A stretch of 17,144 bases of DNA from JAMCXS01 sp046705545 (GTDB lineage Bacteria; Acidobacteriota; Terriglobia; UBA7540), in NCBI GenBank assembly GCA_046705545.1, contig JBJKQF010000299.1, positions 1 through 17,144 of the forward strand, written 5' to 3'. Made by a program: the position numbers and the translations under genes. This document shows, one piece after another, positions 1 through 6,918 of this stretch. The notes beneath the pieces were generated by a model. The model made no database searches, was not told the DNA's origin, and saw only the letters and a program-made list of their open reading frames with translations. The number at the start of each line of letters is the position of its first letter. Position 1 is the stretch's first letter.

Positions 1-1
1 G

Positions 2-265
2 TTCACTTTAGACAATCATGAGGTGTAGGAACGCAAGGATCAGGCCAAGTTTGTGATCCTCGATGAAGCGGATTACCATTACGCACGTGAATTTTTGGCT
101 CCGTAGTCGCTTGGCGACCGCGTGGACGAAATTGTTTTTTCCCCTGTCTTTGGACAGTTGCCGCCCCGCCAGCTCGCCGAGTGGATTCTTCGGGACGGCC
201 TGGAAGTCCGGATGGGCTTGCAGCTTCACAAGTTTATTTGGGACCCCGAGATGCGCGGAGTTTAG
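2..265 (+). pseudogene. queE: 7-carboxy-7-deazaguanine synthase (QueE) C-terminal part, interrupted by two in-frame TAG codons
   Basis: One frame (first full codon at 2) reads as the C-terminal third of QueE, the radical-SAM enzyme that makes 7-carboxy-7-deazaguanine from carboxy-tetrahydropterin in preQ0/queuosine synthesis. Family-like segments are DQAKFVILDEADY, VFSPVFGQLPPRQLAEWIL and LQLHKFIWDPEMRGV, ending at TAG 263-265. The same frame holds TAG at 26-28 and 104-106, with no sign of a frame change on either side. The residues around both stops are still family-like, so decay would be recent. The radical-SAM CxxxCxxC region lies outside the window. queC follows in the same direction, which supports the identity. 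TAG ends several other intact genes here (yvcK, ybaB, the phosphoesterase), so general recoding is unlikely. Sequencing error or stop-codon readthrough remain possible. Identity is quite sure; functional state is uncertain. Confidence 0.75.
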
Positions 266-353
266 CGCCGGGGGATGAAATGGCGGCAGTGCCTGTCGTG
301 CGGTTTATCGAAAGCCGGGAAGGAATGGGATAGCAATCAGCGTGTGTGAAAGC

Positions 354-1070
354 ATGAACACTGATGAAAAACCTCTGGCGGTTGTCTTGGCCAGTGGCGG
401 CATGGATAGTTGCGTAACCATCGCCCTCGCAAACCTCAATTACCGCTTGGCGCTCCTGCACGTGGGTTACGGACAGAGGACCGAGGAAAGGGAACGAAAG
501 GCCTTTGAGGCGGTGGCGGATTTCTACAAGGCTGAACAGCGCTTGATTTGCCATCTCAATCACTTGAAGCAAGTGGGCGGGTCGAGCCTGACGGATCTGT
601 CGATTCCGGTCGAGTCCGCCGATTTAGCCCGCAAGGACATTCCCACGAGTTACGTTCCGTTCCGGAACGCTCATTTTCTCTCAATCGGCGTTTCTTGGGC
701 AGAGGTGCTCGGCGCCCGCAAGATTTTCATTGGGGCTGTAGCGGAAGACAGCTCCGGCTACCCCGATTGCCGGCCTGAATATTACGCCGCCTTCAACCGA
801 TTGATCGCTTTGGGGACAAGGCCCGAAACCGAGCTTGAGATTCTGACCCCGGTGATCGGGATGCGCAAAAGCGAGATTGTGAGGAAGGGAGTGGATCTGG
901 GCGCGCCCCTTCACCTCACATGGTCATGCTATAAAAATCAAGACTTGGCCTGCGGAGTATGCGATAGTTGTGCGTTGCGCCTGCGGGCTTTTGAGGAAGC
1001 GAACCTGGAAGACCCGATCGCTTATGCCGAACGTCCCCGATATGGGGCGAGGTCTCAGACCGTAGTCTGA
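354..1070 (+). CDS. queC: 7-cyano-7-deazaguanine synthase QueC
   Basis: QueC is a cytosolic, ATP-dependent enzyme that converts 7-carboxy-7-deazaguanine (the QueE product) to preQ0 using ammonia, on the way to queuosine. The protein is about 238 aa, normal for the family. It has the N-terminal PP-loop SGGMDS (residues 14-19 from this start), a central block containing VPFRNAHFLS and EDSSGYPDCRPEYY, and the C-terminal zinc-binding cysteines in CYKNQDLACGVCDSC. ATG 354 is chosen because it leads directly into the family N-terminus; an in-frame GTG at 342 would add four residues. Neither start has a strong Shine-Dalgarno sequence. The gene lies 88 nt after the interrupted queE and probably shared its transcript. 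A 7-bp perfect hairpin covers its stop codon. Confidence 0.95.
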   Translation: MNTDEKPLAVVLASGGMDSCVTIALANLNYRLALLHVGYGQRTEERERKAFEAVADFYKAEQRLICHLNHLKQVGGSSLTDLSIPVESADLARKDIPTSYVPFRNAHFLSIGVSWAEVLGARKIFIGAVAEDSSGYPDCRPEYYAAFNRLIALGTRPETELEILTPVIGMRKSEIVRKGVDLGAPLHLTWSCYKNQDLACGVCDSCALRLRAFEEANLEDPIAYAERPRYGARSQTVV

Positions 1071-1074
1071 GGCT
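1051..1074 (+). terminator. Hairpin across the queC stop codon (possible weak terminator)
   Basis: CTCAGAC (1054-1060) and GTCTGAG (1065-1071) pair perfectly around the 4-nt loop CGTA. Three further pairs at the base (1051-1053 with 1072-1074) include two G-T wobbles. The queC TGA (1068-1070) lies inside the 3' arm. What follows is GTGAAAAATCTTT, not a clean T run, so this may slow or protect the 3' end rather than terminate strongly. The hairpin is seen in the sequence; the function is inferred. Confidence 0.4.
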
Positions 1075-1169
1075 GTGAAAAATCTTTAGCATATAGAACG
1101 AGAAGAGCTGCACGGCCCATGCGATGATGTTAGGAATGATTGCGGGCTGTCGGCGCCGAGGAGGAAGAA

Positions 1170-2285
1170 ATGAGTGTGTCATCAGTGCGAAAACTAGCCG
1201 GCCTTTTTGTTTTGCTTTCGGCTGTGGGGATGGCAGTGCCGGGATTTGCCCAAAGTGGCGGCTTTAGCGGGACAGTGACTCAAGGTAAAGAGACGCCTTG
1301 TATTAAATGCGAAGTAACCATCTCGGAGGAGGGGGTCCACCAAGTTTACAAGGTTAAAACGAACAAGAAGGGCGAATATGTCTATATGGGCCTGCCTTTT
1401 GGCAAGTACACAATTACCATCTTCAGCCCTAACGGCGAGAAGCTTTATTCTGTTGACAAGCAAGAGACCAAAATAGATACCGTCACGGTGGATTTTGACC
1501 TCCCCAAACTGCTGGCGAAACAGAAGGAGGAGCAGCAGCAGTTGCAGCAGAAGAAGATGAAAGAAAATCCGGAATTTGCCAAACAGATTGAGGCTGAAAA
1601 GAAAGCGCAGCAAGAGGCGGAAGCAAAGCGGGCGAAAGAACTAAAGGATTTTACCGATTTGAAATCGTTGTTTGAGGAGGGCAAGAAGCTCTATCAACAG
1701 AAGGATTACAAGGGGGCTGTCGCAGCTTTCGAAAAAGCTCAACCTCTGGCGAAGACCCCAAAGAATCGCTTTTCAGTCCTGATGCTCCTTGCGAACGCCT
1801 ATCAGAAAGCGAGGGAATTGCCGCAAGCTGAGGACGCCTATCAAAAAGCCATCCAAATGAATCCGAGCGACGCTTCTTTGCACAATAACCTTGGCAGTGT
1901 TTACGCTGACTCGAAGAAGTATAACGAGGCGGAAGCGGAATATGAAAAAGCGGCCCAGCTTGATCCGGCGGGCGCGTCGCGATATTACTTCAATATCGGT
2001 GCGATCATGTATAACGCAGGGGATATGGATAAGGCCCTCGCAGCGTTCAAGAAGGTGGTCCAGGCTGATCCGAAGAATGCGAATGGCTATTTCTGGGAAG
2101 GGCAGGCGCTTATCGGCAAAGCGACGACCGGTCCCAAGGGGAATGTGATCGCTCCTCCTGGAACCGCCGAGGCCTATGAAACATATCTGAAACTCGATCC
2201 GAATGGGCCTAATGCTGCTACCGCCAAGGCGATTCTCCAGACGCTGAAGGGCGGTGTTCAGACGCAGTTGAAGCAAAATAGGTAA
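1170..2285 (+). CDS. Secreted TPR protein with N-terminal carboxypeptidase-regulatory-like domain
   Basis: The protein is about 371 aa and probably exported. Residues 1-28 form a Sec signal peptide ending in GFAQ. Residues about 30-110 resemble the beta-sandwich carboxypeptidase regulatory-like fold (GTV opening, then GEYVYMGLPFGKYTI), with a CxxC pair at 44 and 47. Residues about 113-160 are a Lys/Glu/Gln-rich stretch likely to be coiled coil. Residues about 165-350 carry roughly four TPR units (for example LHNNLGSVYADSKKYNEAEA and YFNIGAIMYNAGDMDKALAA). ATG 1170 is preferred because GAGGAGGAAG lies just upstream and the signal peptide begins there; a TTG at 1140 is in frame but unlikely. 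TPR modules bind other proteins, so a periplasmic or envelope scaffold role is plausible. No enzymatic motif is visible, and the partner is unknown. The next gene starts about 33 nt later and also encodes an exported protein. Confidence 0.85.
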   Translation: MSVSSVRKLAGLFVLLSAVGMAVPGFAQSGGFSGTVTQGKETPCIKCEVTISEEGVHQVYKVKTNKKGEYVYMGLPFGKYTITIFSPNGEKLYSVDKQETKIDTVTVDFDLPKLLAKQKEEQQQLQQKKMKENPEFAKQIEAEKKAQQEAEAKRAKELKDFTDLKSLFEEGKKLYQQKDYKGAVAAFEKAQPLAKTPKNRFSVLMLLANAYQKARELPQAEDAYQKAIQMNPSDASLHNNLGSVYADSKKYNEAEAEYEKAAQLDPAGASRYYFNIGAIMYNAGDMDKALAAFKKVVQADPKNANGYFWEGQALIGKATTGPKGNVIAPPGTAEAYETYLKLDPNGPNAATAKAILQTLKGGVQTQLKQNR

Positions 2286-2318
2286 ATCCGCTTTACGATG
2301 CGGAGGCTCTGCCAGCGG

Positions 2319-3011
2319 ATGAATGCGCCATCTTTTATGCGACCAGGAACTTGGATCCAGGGGTTGGTGTTGGCGTCCGCGCTCGTGGCAGGGCCGCTTC
2401 CCTTCAAGGCCGATACGATCTACCGAACCAATTCCCGGGGAAGGCCTGAAGTTGTTCAGCGCGATGCTATCCTGATAAGGGAAGATTCTTCAATTCTTGT
2501 CTACAAGCATTTTGATTTGCGGCAACGGCGGGTTGAAAAGGTTCAGTTGAGTCAGGGCAGCCTGCCGTACACCGTGGTGACCAGCACACCCCAGGACCGG
2601 CAACGGATTGTGGCTTTGTGGAAGCAATTTGGTTATACGGTAACGGTCACAGACACGGGCGGTAAAACCACCAAGGTTTATGATGCTTATATTGATTTCT
2701 TCCCGCCCGCCGGACAAGGTACTTTCTTTGAAGCAGTGCCTGCCGTGACCTCGTTTCCGCTCCAGCTCGACGGCGGAGGAGCGGACAGCGTGGGCTTTTC
2801 ACAGGTTGCCGGGGCGCGGATTCAGAAAAACGAAATTACGCTGCGGCTCACGAACGGGCGCACCGAAAAAGGGAAGTTCCTCATCCCGACAACCCAGCCC
2901 GCCGAGGTTCGGTTCTTGGGGATTACGAGCGCCTATAATCCCTCGAGTCAGGACGTCTTTAATTTTTCTGAGTTGTTATCCCACCTAACAGACATTCGTT
3001 TCGAACCCTAG
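2319..3011 (+). CDS. Exported protein of unknown function, probably co-transcribed with the TPR gene
   Basis: I do not recognise the family. The product is about 230 aa, with a hydrophobic signal segment (about residues 10-31, around IQGLVLASALVAG) followed by a soluble, beta-rich-looking domain. A middle segment (LRLTNGRTEKGKFLIPTTQP) resembles the short membrane- or polymer-associated beta domains often found in envelope proteins, but this is only an impression. There is no cysteine motif, catalytic signature or second membrane helix. ATG 2319 is preferred because GGAGG lies at 2302-2306, although 12 nt away; the longer ATG at 2298 lacks a ribosome site. The stop is TAG at 3009-3011. The close spacing after the TPR gene suggests one transcript and a joint role in the envelope. 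Confidence 0.7.
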   Translation: MNAPSFMRPGTWIQGLVLASALVAGPLPFKADTIYRTNSRGRPEVVQRDAILIREDSSILVYKHFDLRQRRVEKVQLSQGSLPYTVVTSTPQDRQRIVALWKQFGYTVTVTDTGGKTTKVYDAYIDFFPPAGQGTFFEAVPAVTSFPLQLDGGGADSVGFSQVAGARIQKNEITLRLTNGRTEKGKFLIPTTQPAEVRFLGITSAYNPSSQDVFNFSELLSHLTDIRFEP

Positions 3012-3287
3012 TGGCGATGGGGTTGTGCCGGGCAGGGTTCCTGGGAGAACCTCGTCTGGGTTGGTGCCGCTCTTGCGCCTTGGAGCCGCTCAAAAAAATC
3101 TCTTGTGTCCCCCTACACCGACGTGGTTGTATCTCGTATAGTTGCAGAGATTGCCGGGAGATGCCCCCGGCCGGACCGGTAGGTTGCTCCGTGGGATGGC
3201 GGTCCTTTCCCGGAAGCCGAGGAAAGCCCGTTGGCCCTGTCGGAGGGTCTGGCAAGGGTTTCCACCTCCCTATAAGGCCGAAAACTC
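3012..3287. other. 276-nt intergenic region before the MFS gene
   Basis: I see no convincing gene here. It contains a GC-rich hairpin (GCCGGG 3153-3158 with CCCGGC 3166-3171, 7-nt loop), a GGAGG/CCTCC pair (3242-3246 with 3265-3269) just before the MFS ribosome site, and a 7-nt direct repeat GCCGCTC (around 3067 and 3084). A -10-like TATAGT lies at 3137-3142 without a good -35 at normal spacing. A transcribed leader for the transporter is possible. It matches no riboswitch class I know. Confidence 0.35.
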
Positions 3288-4553
3288 ATGGCAAACGACC
3301 CTTCCGGAATCACGCCGACGCGAGGTTCCTTTGTTGGAGCCAGCTACTGGCACACCGTCATTGCCTGTTTCCTTGGCTGGATGCTCGACGCATTTGACTT
3401 TTTTGTCGTCGTCTTTCTGGTGGATGTACTCGCGAATAGCTTCCAGGTTTCCAAGACCGCCATTGTATGGACATTGACGGTTACATTGGCCTCGCGGCCC
3501 GCAGGGGCGTTTCTCTTTGGACTTCTCGCGGACCGGTACGGACGCCGTGCGACGCTGATGGCCAATGTCGCTTTCTATTCAATCATCGAGTTGCTCTGTG
3601 GATTTGCTCCCTCCTTTACGGTATTTATTATCTTGCGCGGATTGTATGGCTTAGGCATGGGGGGTGAGTGGGGGATCGGCGCTTCCCTGACGATGGAGAC
3701 GGTGCCGAGGCGCTGGCGCGGGATCCTCTCCGGGGTTCTTCAAAGCGGTTATCCCATCGGCTACCTCCTGGCGGCTGTGGCCGCGCGCTTCATCTTGCCC
3801 GCATGGGGCTGGCGCGCCATGTTCTGGGTTGGGGCCGCGCCCGCACTGCTGGTCTTGTATATCCGCGCAGGAGTCCCGGAGTCAGAAGCCTGGCTTAAGA
3901 ACCGTGAGAAGGATATTCGCGGCATTCTTCGCGCCGTCGGCCGGAATTGGAGAAGCTTTCTCTACCTTGTGCTGTTGATGACCATGATGATGTTTCTTTC
4001 CCACGGCACGCAGGATCTGTATCCCGATTTCTTGAAGTCCGCGCACCACATTAAGCCCAGCACAGTTTCGGACATCGCGGTGCTCTATAGCCTGGGAGCG
4101 GTGCTGGGGTCAATATTTTTTGGTTTCCTTTCGGAACGCGTCGGACGCCGGCGCAGCATGCTTACAGCCTTAGGGGTTTCTCTCGTGGTAATTCCTTTTT
4201 GGGCTTTTGGGGGTTCCGTCGGAGTTCTGACGGCGGGGGCTTTCTTGATGCAAATGGGTGTTCAGGGAGCGTGGGGAATCATTCCAGCCCACCTGAGTGA
4301 ACTATCCCCGGACTCCATTCGGGGCCTGCTGCCGGGCTTGGCATATCACCTGGGAATTTTGATTGCAGCGCCAACCAACACCATCGAGTATGCACTGCGG
4401 GACCTTGTGGGTTATGGCTGGGCGATGGCGGGCTTTGAGGTAGTGGTCATCGTTGTGGTGGGATTGGTACTCGCTTTGGGCCGCGAAAACCGCGGCAAGG
4501 ACTTTCTGGCTGCTGCCCAACCTGTTCCCTCCACTATTTCAGGAAGTCCATGA
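3288..4553 (+). CDS. MFS transporter, sialate/monocarboxylate:H+ symporter-like (SHS family)
   Basis: This 421-aa inner-membrane protein has the 12-helix layout of the major facilitator superfamily. Motifs resemble NanT and JEN-type carriers: GWMLDAFDFF at the start of helix 1 (about residues 30-39), the MFS loop signature GLLADRYGRR after helix 2, RGLYGLGMGGEWG in helix 4, and a second-half copy of the loop signature in GFLSERVGRRRS. Such carriers take up sialic acid, lactate or related organic acids with protons; the substrate here cannot be told from sequence. ATG 3288 has AAGG ten bases upstream. The gene has its own leader and is convergent with the phosphoesterase, so it is probably a single-gene unit. 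The N-terminal 18 residues are hydrophilic, as expected for a cytosolic tail. Confidence 0.88.
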   Translation: MANDPSGITPTRGSFVGASYWHTVIACFLGWMLDAFDFFVVVFLVDVLANSFQVSKTAIVWTLTVTLASRPAGAFLFGLLADRYGRRATLMANVAFYSIIELLCGFAPSFTVFIILRGLYGLGMGGEWGIGASLTMETVPRRWRGILSGVLQSGYPIGYLLAAVAARFILPAWGWRAMFWVGAAPALLVLYIRAGVPESEAWLKNREKDIRGILRAVGRNWRSFLYLVLLMTMMMFLSHGTQDLYPDFLKSAHHIKPSTVSDIAVLYSLGAVLGSIFFGFLSERVGRRRSMLTALGVSLVVIPFWAFGGSVGVLTAGAFLMQMGVQGAWGIIPAHLSELSPDSIRGLLPGLAYHLGILIAAPTNTIEYALRDLVGYGWAMAGFEVVVIVVVGLVLALGRENRGKDFLAAAQPVPSTISGSP

Positions 4554-4569
4554 GTGTGTTCGCACTGAA

Positions 4570-4613
4570 CCGGAAGGAGTGAAGGCTGCACGAAGCAAGA
4601 GGGGAAGTTCCGG
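4570..4613. other. Inverted repeat between convergent genes
   Basis: CCGGAA (4570-4575) and TTCCGG (4608-4613) form a perfect inverted repeat, extended by A4569 and T4614. The loop is 32 nt, too long for a classical terminator, and there is no T run. It lies in the 62-nt gap between the ends of the MFS and phosphoesterase genes and could act weakly on both. Low confidence. Confidence 0.2.
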
Positions 4614-4615
4614 TG

Positions 4616-5866
4616 CTAGATTCCGCGCGTTAATTCGAAGACGGTGATTTCAGGCGGGGCATCGAAGCGGATGGGAACCCCGATGGTGCCGATTCCCCGG
4701 TTGACGTAAAGCTGTCCTCCCGGCTTTTTGAAGTAGCCTTCCACATACGGGGTCATCAAACGAGCCGGAGAAAGATCCGGGCTGATGAATTCCAGTGAGA
4801 CCTGTCCTCCATGGGTGTGTCCAGAGATACTTAGATCAATGCCCAGTTCGGCGGCCCGGTCAAAAGTATTGGGGTTGTGACTGAGCAGGATGTTGGCCGT
4901 ATCGGGGTCGATGAGCTGATCAACCCCTTCCAGATACCGGCGAACATATCCTTCGCCATGGTGGCCCATTCTCGAATGAGACTGGAAATCAACGCCAATT
5001 AGATTAAGTTGCTCCCCGCCAGCCTTGATCGTGGCCTGCTCCTGGCGCAGAATCTTGACTCCCTGAGCCGCAAATAGCCGCGTGATCGAAGCCTGGGTGT
5101 GCGTCCACTCTTCATGGTTGCCCAGGCATCCGTAGATCCCGTAAGGCGCTTTCAGCCCTGTGAGAGCTTCAACAACCACTCCTTGCGTTGAGGCGTCCCA
5201 TGTCACAAAGTCCCCGGTCAGCACGATAAGGTCCGTTTTGAGCTCATTGGTCATTGCGACCACTTTGCGGATTTCCCGGGAGCCCATGAAAGGACCGATG
5301 TGGAAGTCCGAAAGCTGTGCGATGCGGAAGCCTTCAAACGACCGGGGCAGGCGCTCCAACTTTATGCGAATAAAAGTCTTCTCGAAATTTAGACGCCCAA
5401 TCAGAAAGCCGTAAGCGCAGGCGGCGAAGGGCAGACTTCCCACGGCGCTTGCAGTGTTTGAGAAGAATTCTCGCCGGCTCAGTGCGTGGGCGCTGGGGGA
5501 AGCCGGCGGCTCCTTGAGGCGTAACCTTCGATAAAGAGCGCTTCCTGCGCCGTAGGCAAGTTTGAGGGCGCTGAAGAGCAGGACCACTCCAAGACCCAGC
5601 AGGGAACTGAAGAGCCACCACCGGAAGGGGGCTTGCAGAAGAGCAGCTTTCAGGGTTAGGGATGTTGAACTTGAGTGGCGCGGGGCCCACAGAAAATTGT
5701 ATGCGAATAGGGAGACGTATAGAGCCGCTGCGGTCGCCGCTAGGGACGCTTGGACGCGCTTGCTGGGTATGAAACGGAAAGCGATTTTACCCAGGCAGTA
5801 GAACCAGAAAAGTTGGCTGGCCAAAAAAAAGCAGCAAAGCCCCAAAAGAATCAACAAATGCAACAT
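4616..5866 (-). CDS. Membrane-anchored metallophosphoesterase (YkuE/YaeI-like)
   Basis: This 416-aa protein has a full calcineurin-like metallophosphoesterase domain from about residue 180: DFHIG (D187, H189), GDF (218-220), GNHE (249-252), SHNP (H330) and GHTHGG (349-354), all metal or catalytic positions of the family. In front lie three predicted membrane helices (about 3-25, 42-60, 84-106), then the sequence LSRREFF (129-135) followed by a weakly hydrophobic segment (137-157). That resembles a twin-arginine export signal placed inside the protein, putting the enzyme on the outer face of the membrane. YkuE and YaeI relatives act on lipid-linked or UDP-linked phosphate esters in the envelope; the substrate here is unknown. 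The start is supported by GGGTGGGG just upstream, and the stop is TAG. Transcription probably starts in the 5867-6038 divergent region. Confidence 0.9.
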   Translation of the reverse strand: MLHLLILLGLCCFFLASQLFWFYCLGKIAFRFIPSKRVQASLAATAAALYVSLFAYNFLWAPRHSSSTSLTLKAALLQAPFRWWLFSSLLGLGVVLLFSALKLAYGAGSALYRRLRLKEPPASPSAHALSRREFFSNTASAVGSLPFAACAYGFLIGRLNFEKTFIRIKLERLPRSFEGFRIAQLSDFHIGPFMGSREIRKVVAMTNELKTDLIVLTGDFVTWDASTQGVVVEALTGLKAPYGIYGCLGNHEEWTHTQASITRLFAAQGVKILRQEQATIKAGGEQLNLIGVDFQSHSRMGHHGEGYVRRYLEGVDQLIDPDTANILLSHNPNTFDRAAELGIDLSISGHTHGGQVSLEFISPDLSPARLMTPYVEGYFKKPGGQLYVNRGIGTIGVPIRFDAPPEITVFELTRGI

Positions 5867-5890
5867 AGCCCCACCCGAACCATAATTTTT

Positions 5891-5920
5891 AGAATCGTTG
5901 GGTTAGCCAGAAGTTGTCAA
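5891..5920 (-). promoter_or_regulatory. Putative promoter of the metallophosphoesterase gene
   Basis: Read on the minus strand there is a perfect -35 TTGACA (plus-strand TGTCAA at 5915-5920). After an 18-nt spacer comes GATTCT (plus-strand AGAATC at 5891-5896), a poor -10 with three of six matches. The position, 25 nt upstream of the ATG, fits. Moderate support because of the weak -10. Confidence 0.4.
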
Positions 5921-5961
5921 GAACGAATTCGCCGTCCCTTAAATGCGGCAAAGACCACGGT

Positions 5962-5990
5962 TTGACTATTGGGCTAAAAATTGCTATGAT
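5962..5990 (+). promoter_or_regulatory. Sigma-70-type promoter of the basic-tail TPR gene
   Basis: TTGACT (5962-5967) and TATGAT (5985-5990) are separated by exactly 17 nt, five of six matches to each consensus box. Transcription would begin near 5997, giving a leader of about 40 nt with AAAGGA at 6027-6032 before ATG 6039. The -10 box is the left half of a perfect palindrome, which suggests repression. Confidence 0.7.
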
Positions 5991-5998
5991 TAATCATA
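5985..5998. promoter_or_regulatory. Perfect 14-bp palindrome over the -10 box (candidate operator)
   Basis: TATGATT joined to AATCATA makes a perfect inverted repeat with no spacer. It covers the -10 box and the expected start of transcription at about 5997. A dimeric regulator bound here would block RNA polymerase. No regulator gene lies next to it, so the factor is unknown. Confidence 0.5.
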
Positions 5999-6038
5999 AG
6001 AAATGCCTGGTCCCTGCACGTAACCCAAAGGAAATAAT

Positions 6039-6725
6039 ATGCTTAAGCGAGCTGGCCGAAATAAAACCAATGGGACTCGAAACAGCAAAAGAACTGTCCA
6101 GAGGAGGCCGAAGAGTGCCTCCAAGGCCGCTTCCTTGCGGAAGCCAGCCTCCCGCGGGCGTGTTTCCGCAAAATCCCGGCCTGCACCCAAGGCTTTATCC
6201 TCTCGCCGAGCCTCACAGGCTGCCAGTGGTCGCGCCAGGACAGGGGAGAGCTATCAAGCCTCGCTAAAGAATTTTGAAGTTGCTCTTGGATACTTCCGGA
6301 AACGGCAATACGAAAAGGCGACCACGCTTTTTGAAAAGGTTGCAACCAGCTCGGTGCAAGAATTGGCCGAGCGGGCCCGCATGCACCTGCGTCTTTGTGA
6401 GCGGAAGACGCGGCAAGCGGCGGCTCCGAGAACGGCTGAGGAGCATTACCTGCGGGGCATTGCTGCCTTGAACAGCCGTGACACTGAGCTGGCAATTCAG
6501 CTTTTCAATAAATCCGACAAAATGGCGCCCAAGCAAGAGCACGTGCATTATGCCCTGGCTGCCGCCCATGGGCTCCAGGGTGACTTGGATGCCGCATTGA
6601 CCCATCTACAGAAAGCCATCGAACTTCGGCCCGCGAATCGCGTTCAGGCGCGCCTGGATGAAGACTTCCAACCTCTGGCTGCCGATCCGCGTTTTGGAAG
6701 GCTTGTTGGCCTCTCTTCTTCGTAA
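6039..6725 (+). CDS. TPR protein with a highly basic, disordered N-terminal tail
   Basis: The protein is 228 aa in two parts. Residues 1-69 contain 22 Lys/Arg and no Asp or Glu, are rich in Ser and Ala, and look disordered, like histone-H1-type tails. No signal peptide is visible, so it is probably cytosolic. Residues about 72-200 form TPR-like helical pairs (FEVALGYFRKRQYEKATTLF, YLRGIAALNSRDTELAIQLF, YALAAAHGLQGDLDAALTHL). The C-terminal segment (DEDFQPLAADPRFGRLVG, 208-225) matches the motif that often closes TPR arrays. The tail could bind nucleic acid or ribosomes and the TPRs a protein; both are inferences. ATG 6039 has AAAGGA upstream and a strong promoter/palindrome in front. The stop is TAA. 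A weak terminator-like hairpin follows at 6764-6785. Confidence 0.85.
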   Translation: MLKRAGRNKTNGTRNSKRTVQRRPKSASKAASLRKPASRGRVSAKSRPAPKALSSRRASQAASGRARTGESYQASLKNFEVALGYFRKRQYEKATTLFEKVATSSVQELAERARMHLRLCERKTRQAAAPRTAEEHYLRGIAALNSRDTELAIQLFNKSDKMAPKQEHVHYALAAAHGLQGDLDAALTHLQKAIELRPANRVQARLDEDFQPLAADPRFGRLVGLSSS

Positions 6726-6763
6726 GAGGGAGGAATACGCAATAGGGGGCTCTCCTCTTCCGG

Positions 6764-6785
6764 TGCGCTGCCCTTCAAGAGCGCA
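6764..6785 (+). terminator. Weak terminator-like hairpin
   Basis: TGCGCT (6764-6769) and AGCGCA (6780-6785) pair perfectly around a 10-nt loop, followed by AAACTTCTCATTT rather than a run of T. It stands 38 nt after the stop of the basic-tail TPR gene, a sensible place for transcription to end before yvcK. Low confidence. Confidence 0.25.
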
Positions 6786-6918
6786 AAACTTCTCATTTCC
6801 TGACTGCCGATGCAAGCCTTGCCGGCGCTTGGGTGAGCAGCCATCAGTGAAATGTTGCATTGTGCCGATAGTCTCAATCTTGTAATTCTCCCCCAGGGGA
6901 CAGAAACGGAAACGAGCC

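Noticed and set aside
2..265. Genome-wide recoding of TAG as a sense codon
   Set aside because: TAG ends yvcK, ybaB, the phosphoesterase and the 3011 gene; ybaB and yvcK in particular stop at family-normal lengths.
2990..3015. tRNA T-loop-like sequence near TTTCGAACCC
   Set aside because: The G before the T-T-C is missing, there is no acceptor or anticodon arm, and it lies within the coding end of the 2319-3011 gene.
3200..3225. RNase P RNA-like GAGGAAAG sequence
   Set aside because: Only this short match is present; none of the other conserved RNase P segments follow.
3153..3270. Riboswitch in the MFS leader
   Set aside because: Hairpins exist, but the sequence matches none of the riboswitch classes I compared from memory (purine, glycine, ZTP, c-di-GMP, fluoride, guanidine).
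3011..3397. Open frame of 128 codons overlapping the MFS start
   Set aside because: Its Cys/Gly/Arg-rich translation resembles no protein, and it runs out of frame into the clearly coding MFS gene.
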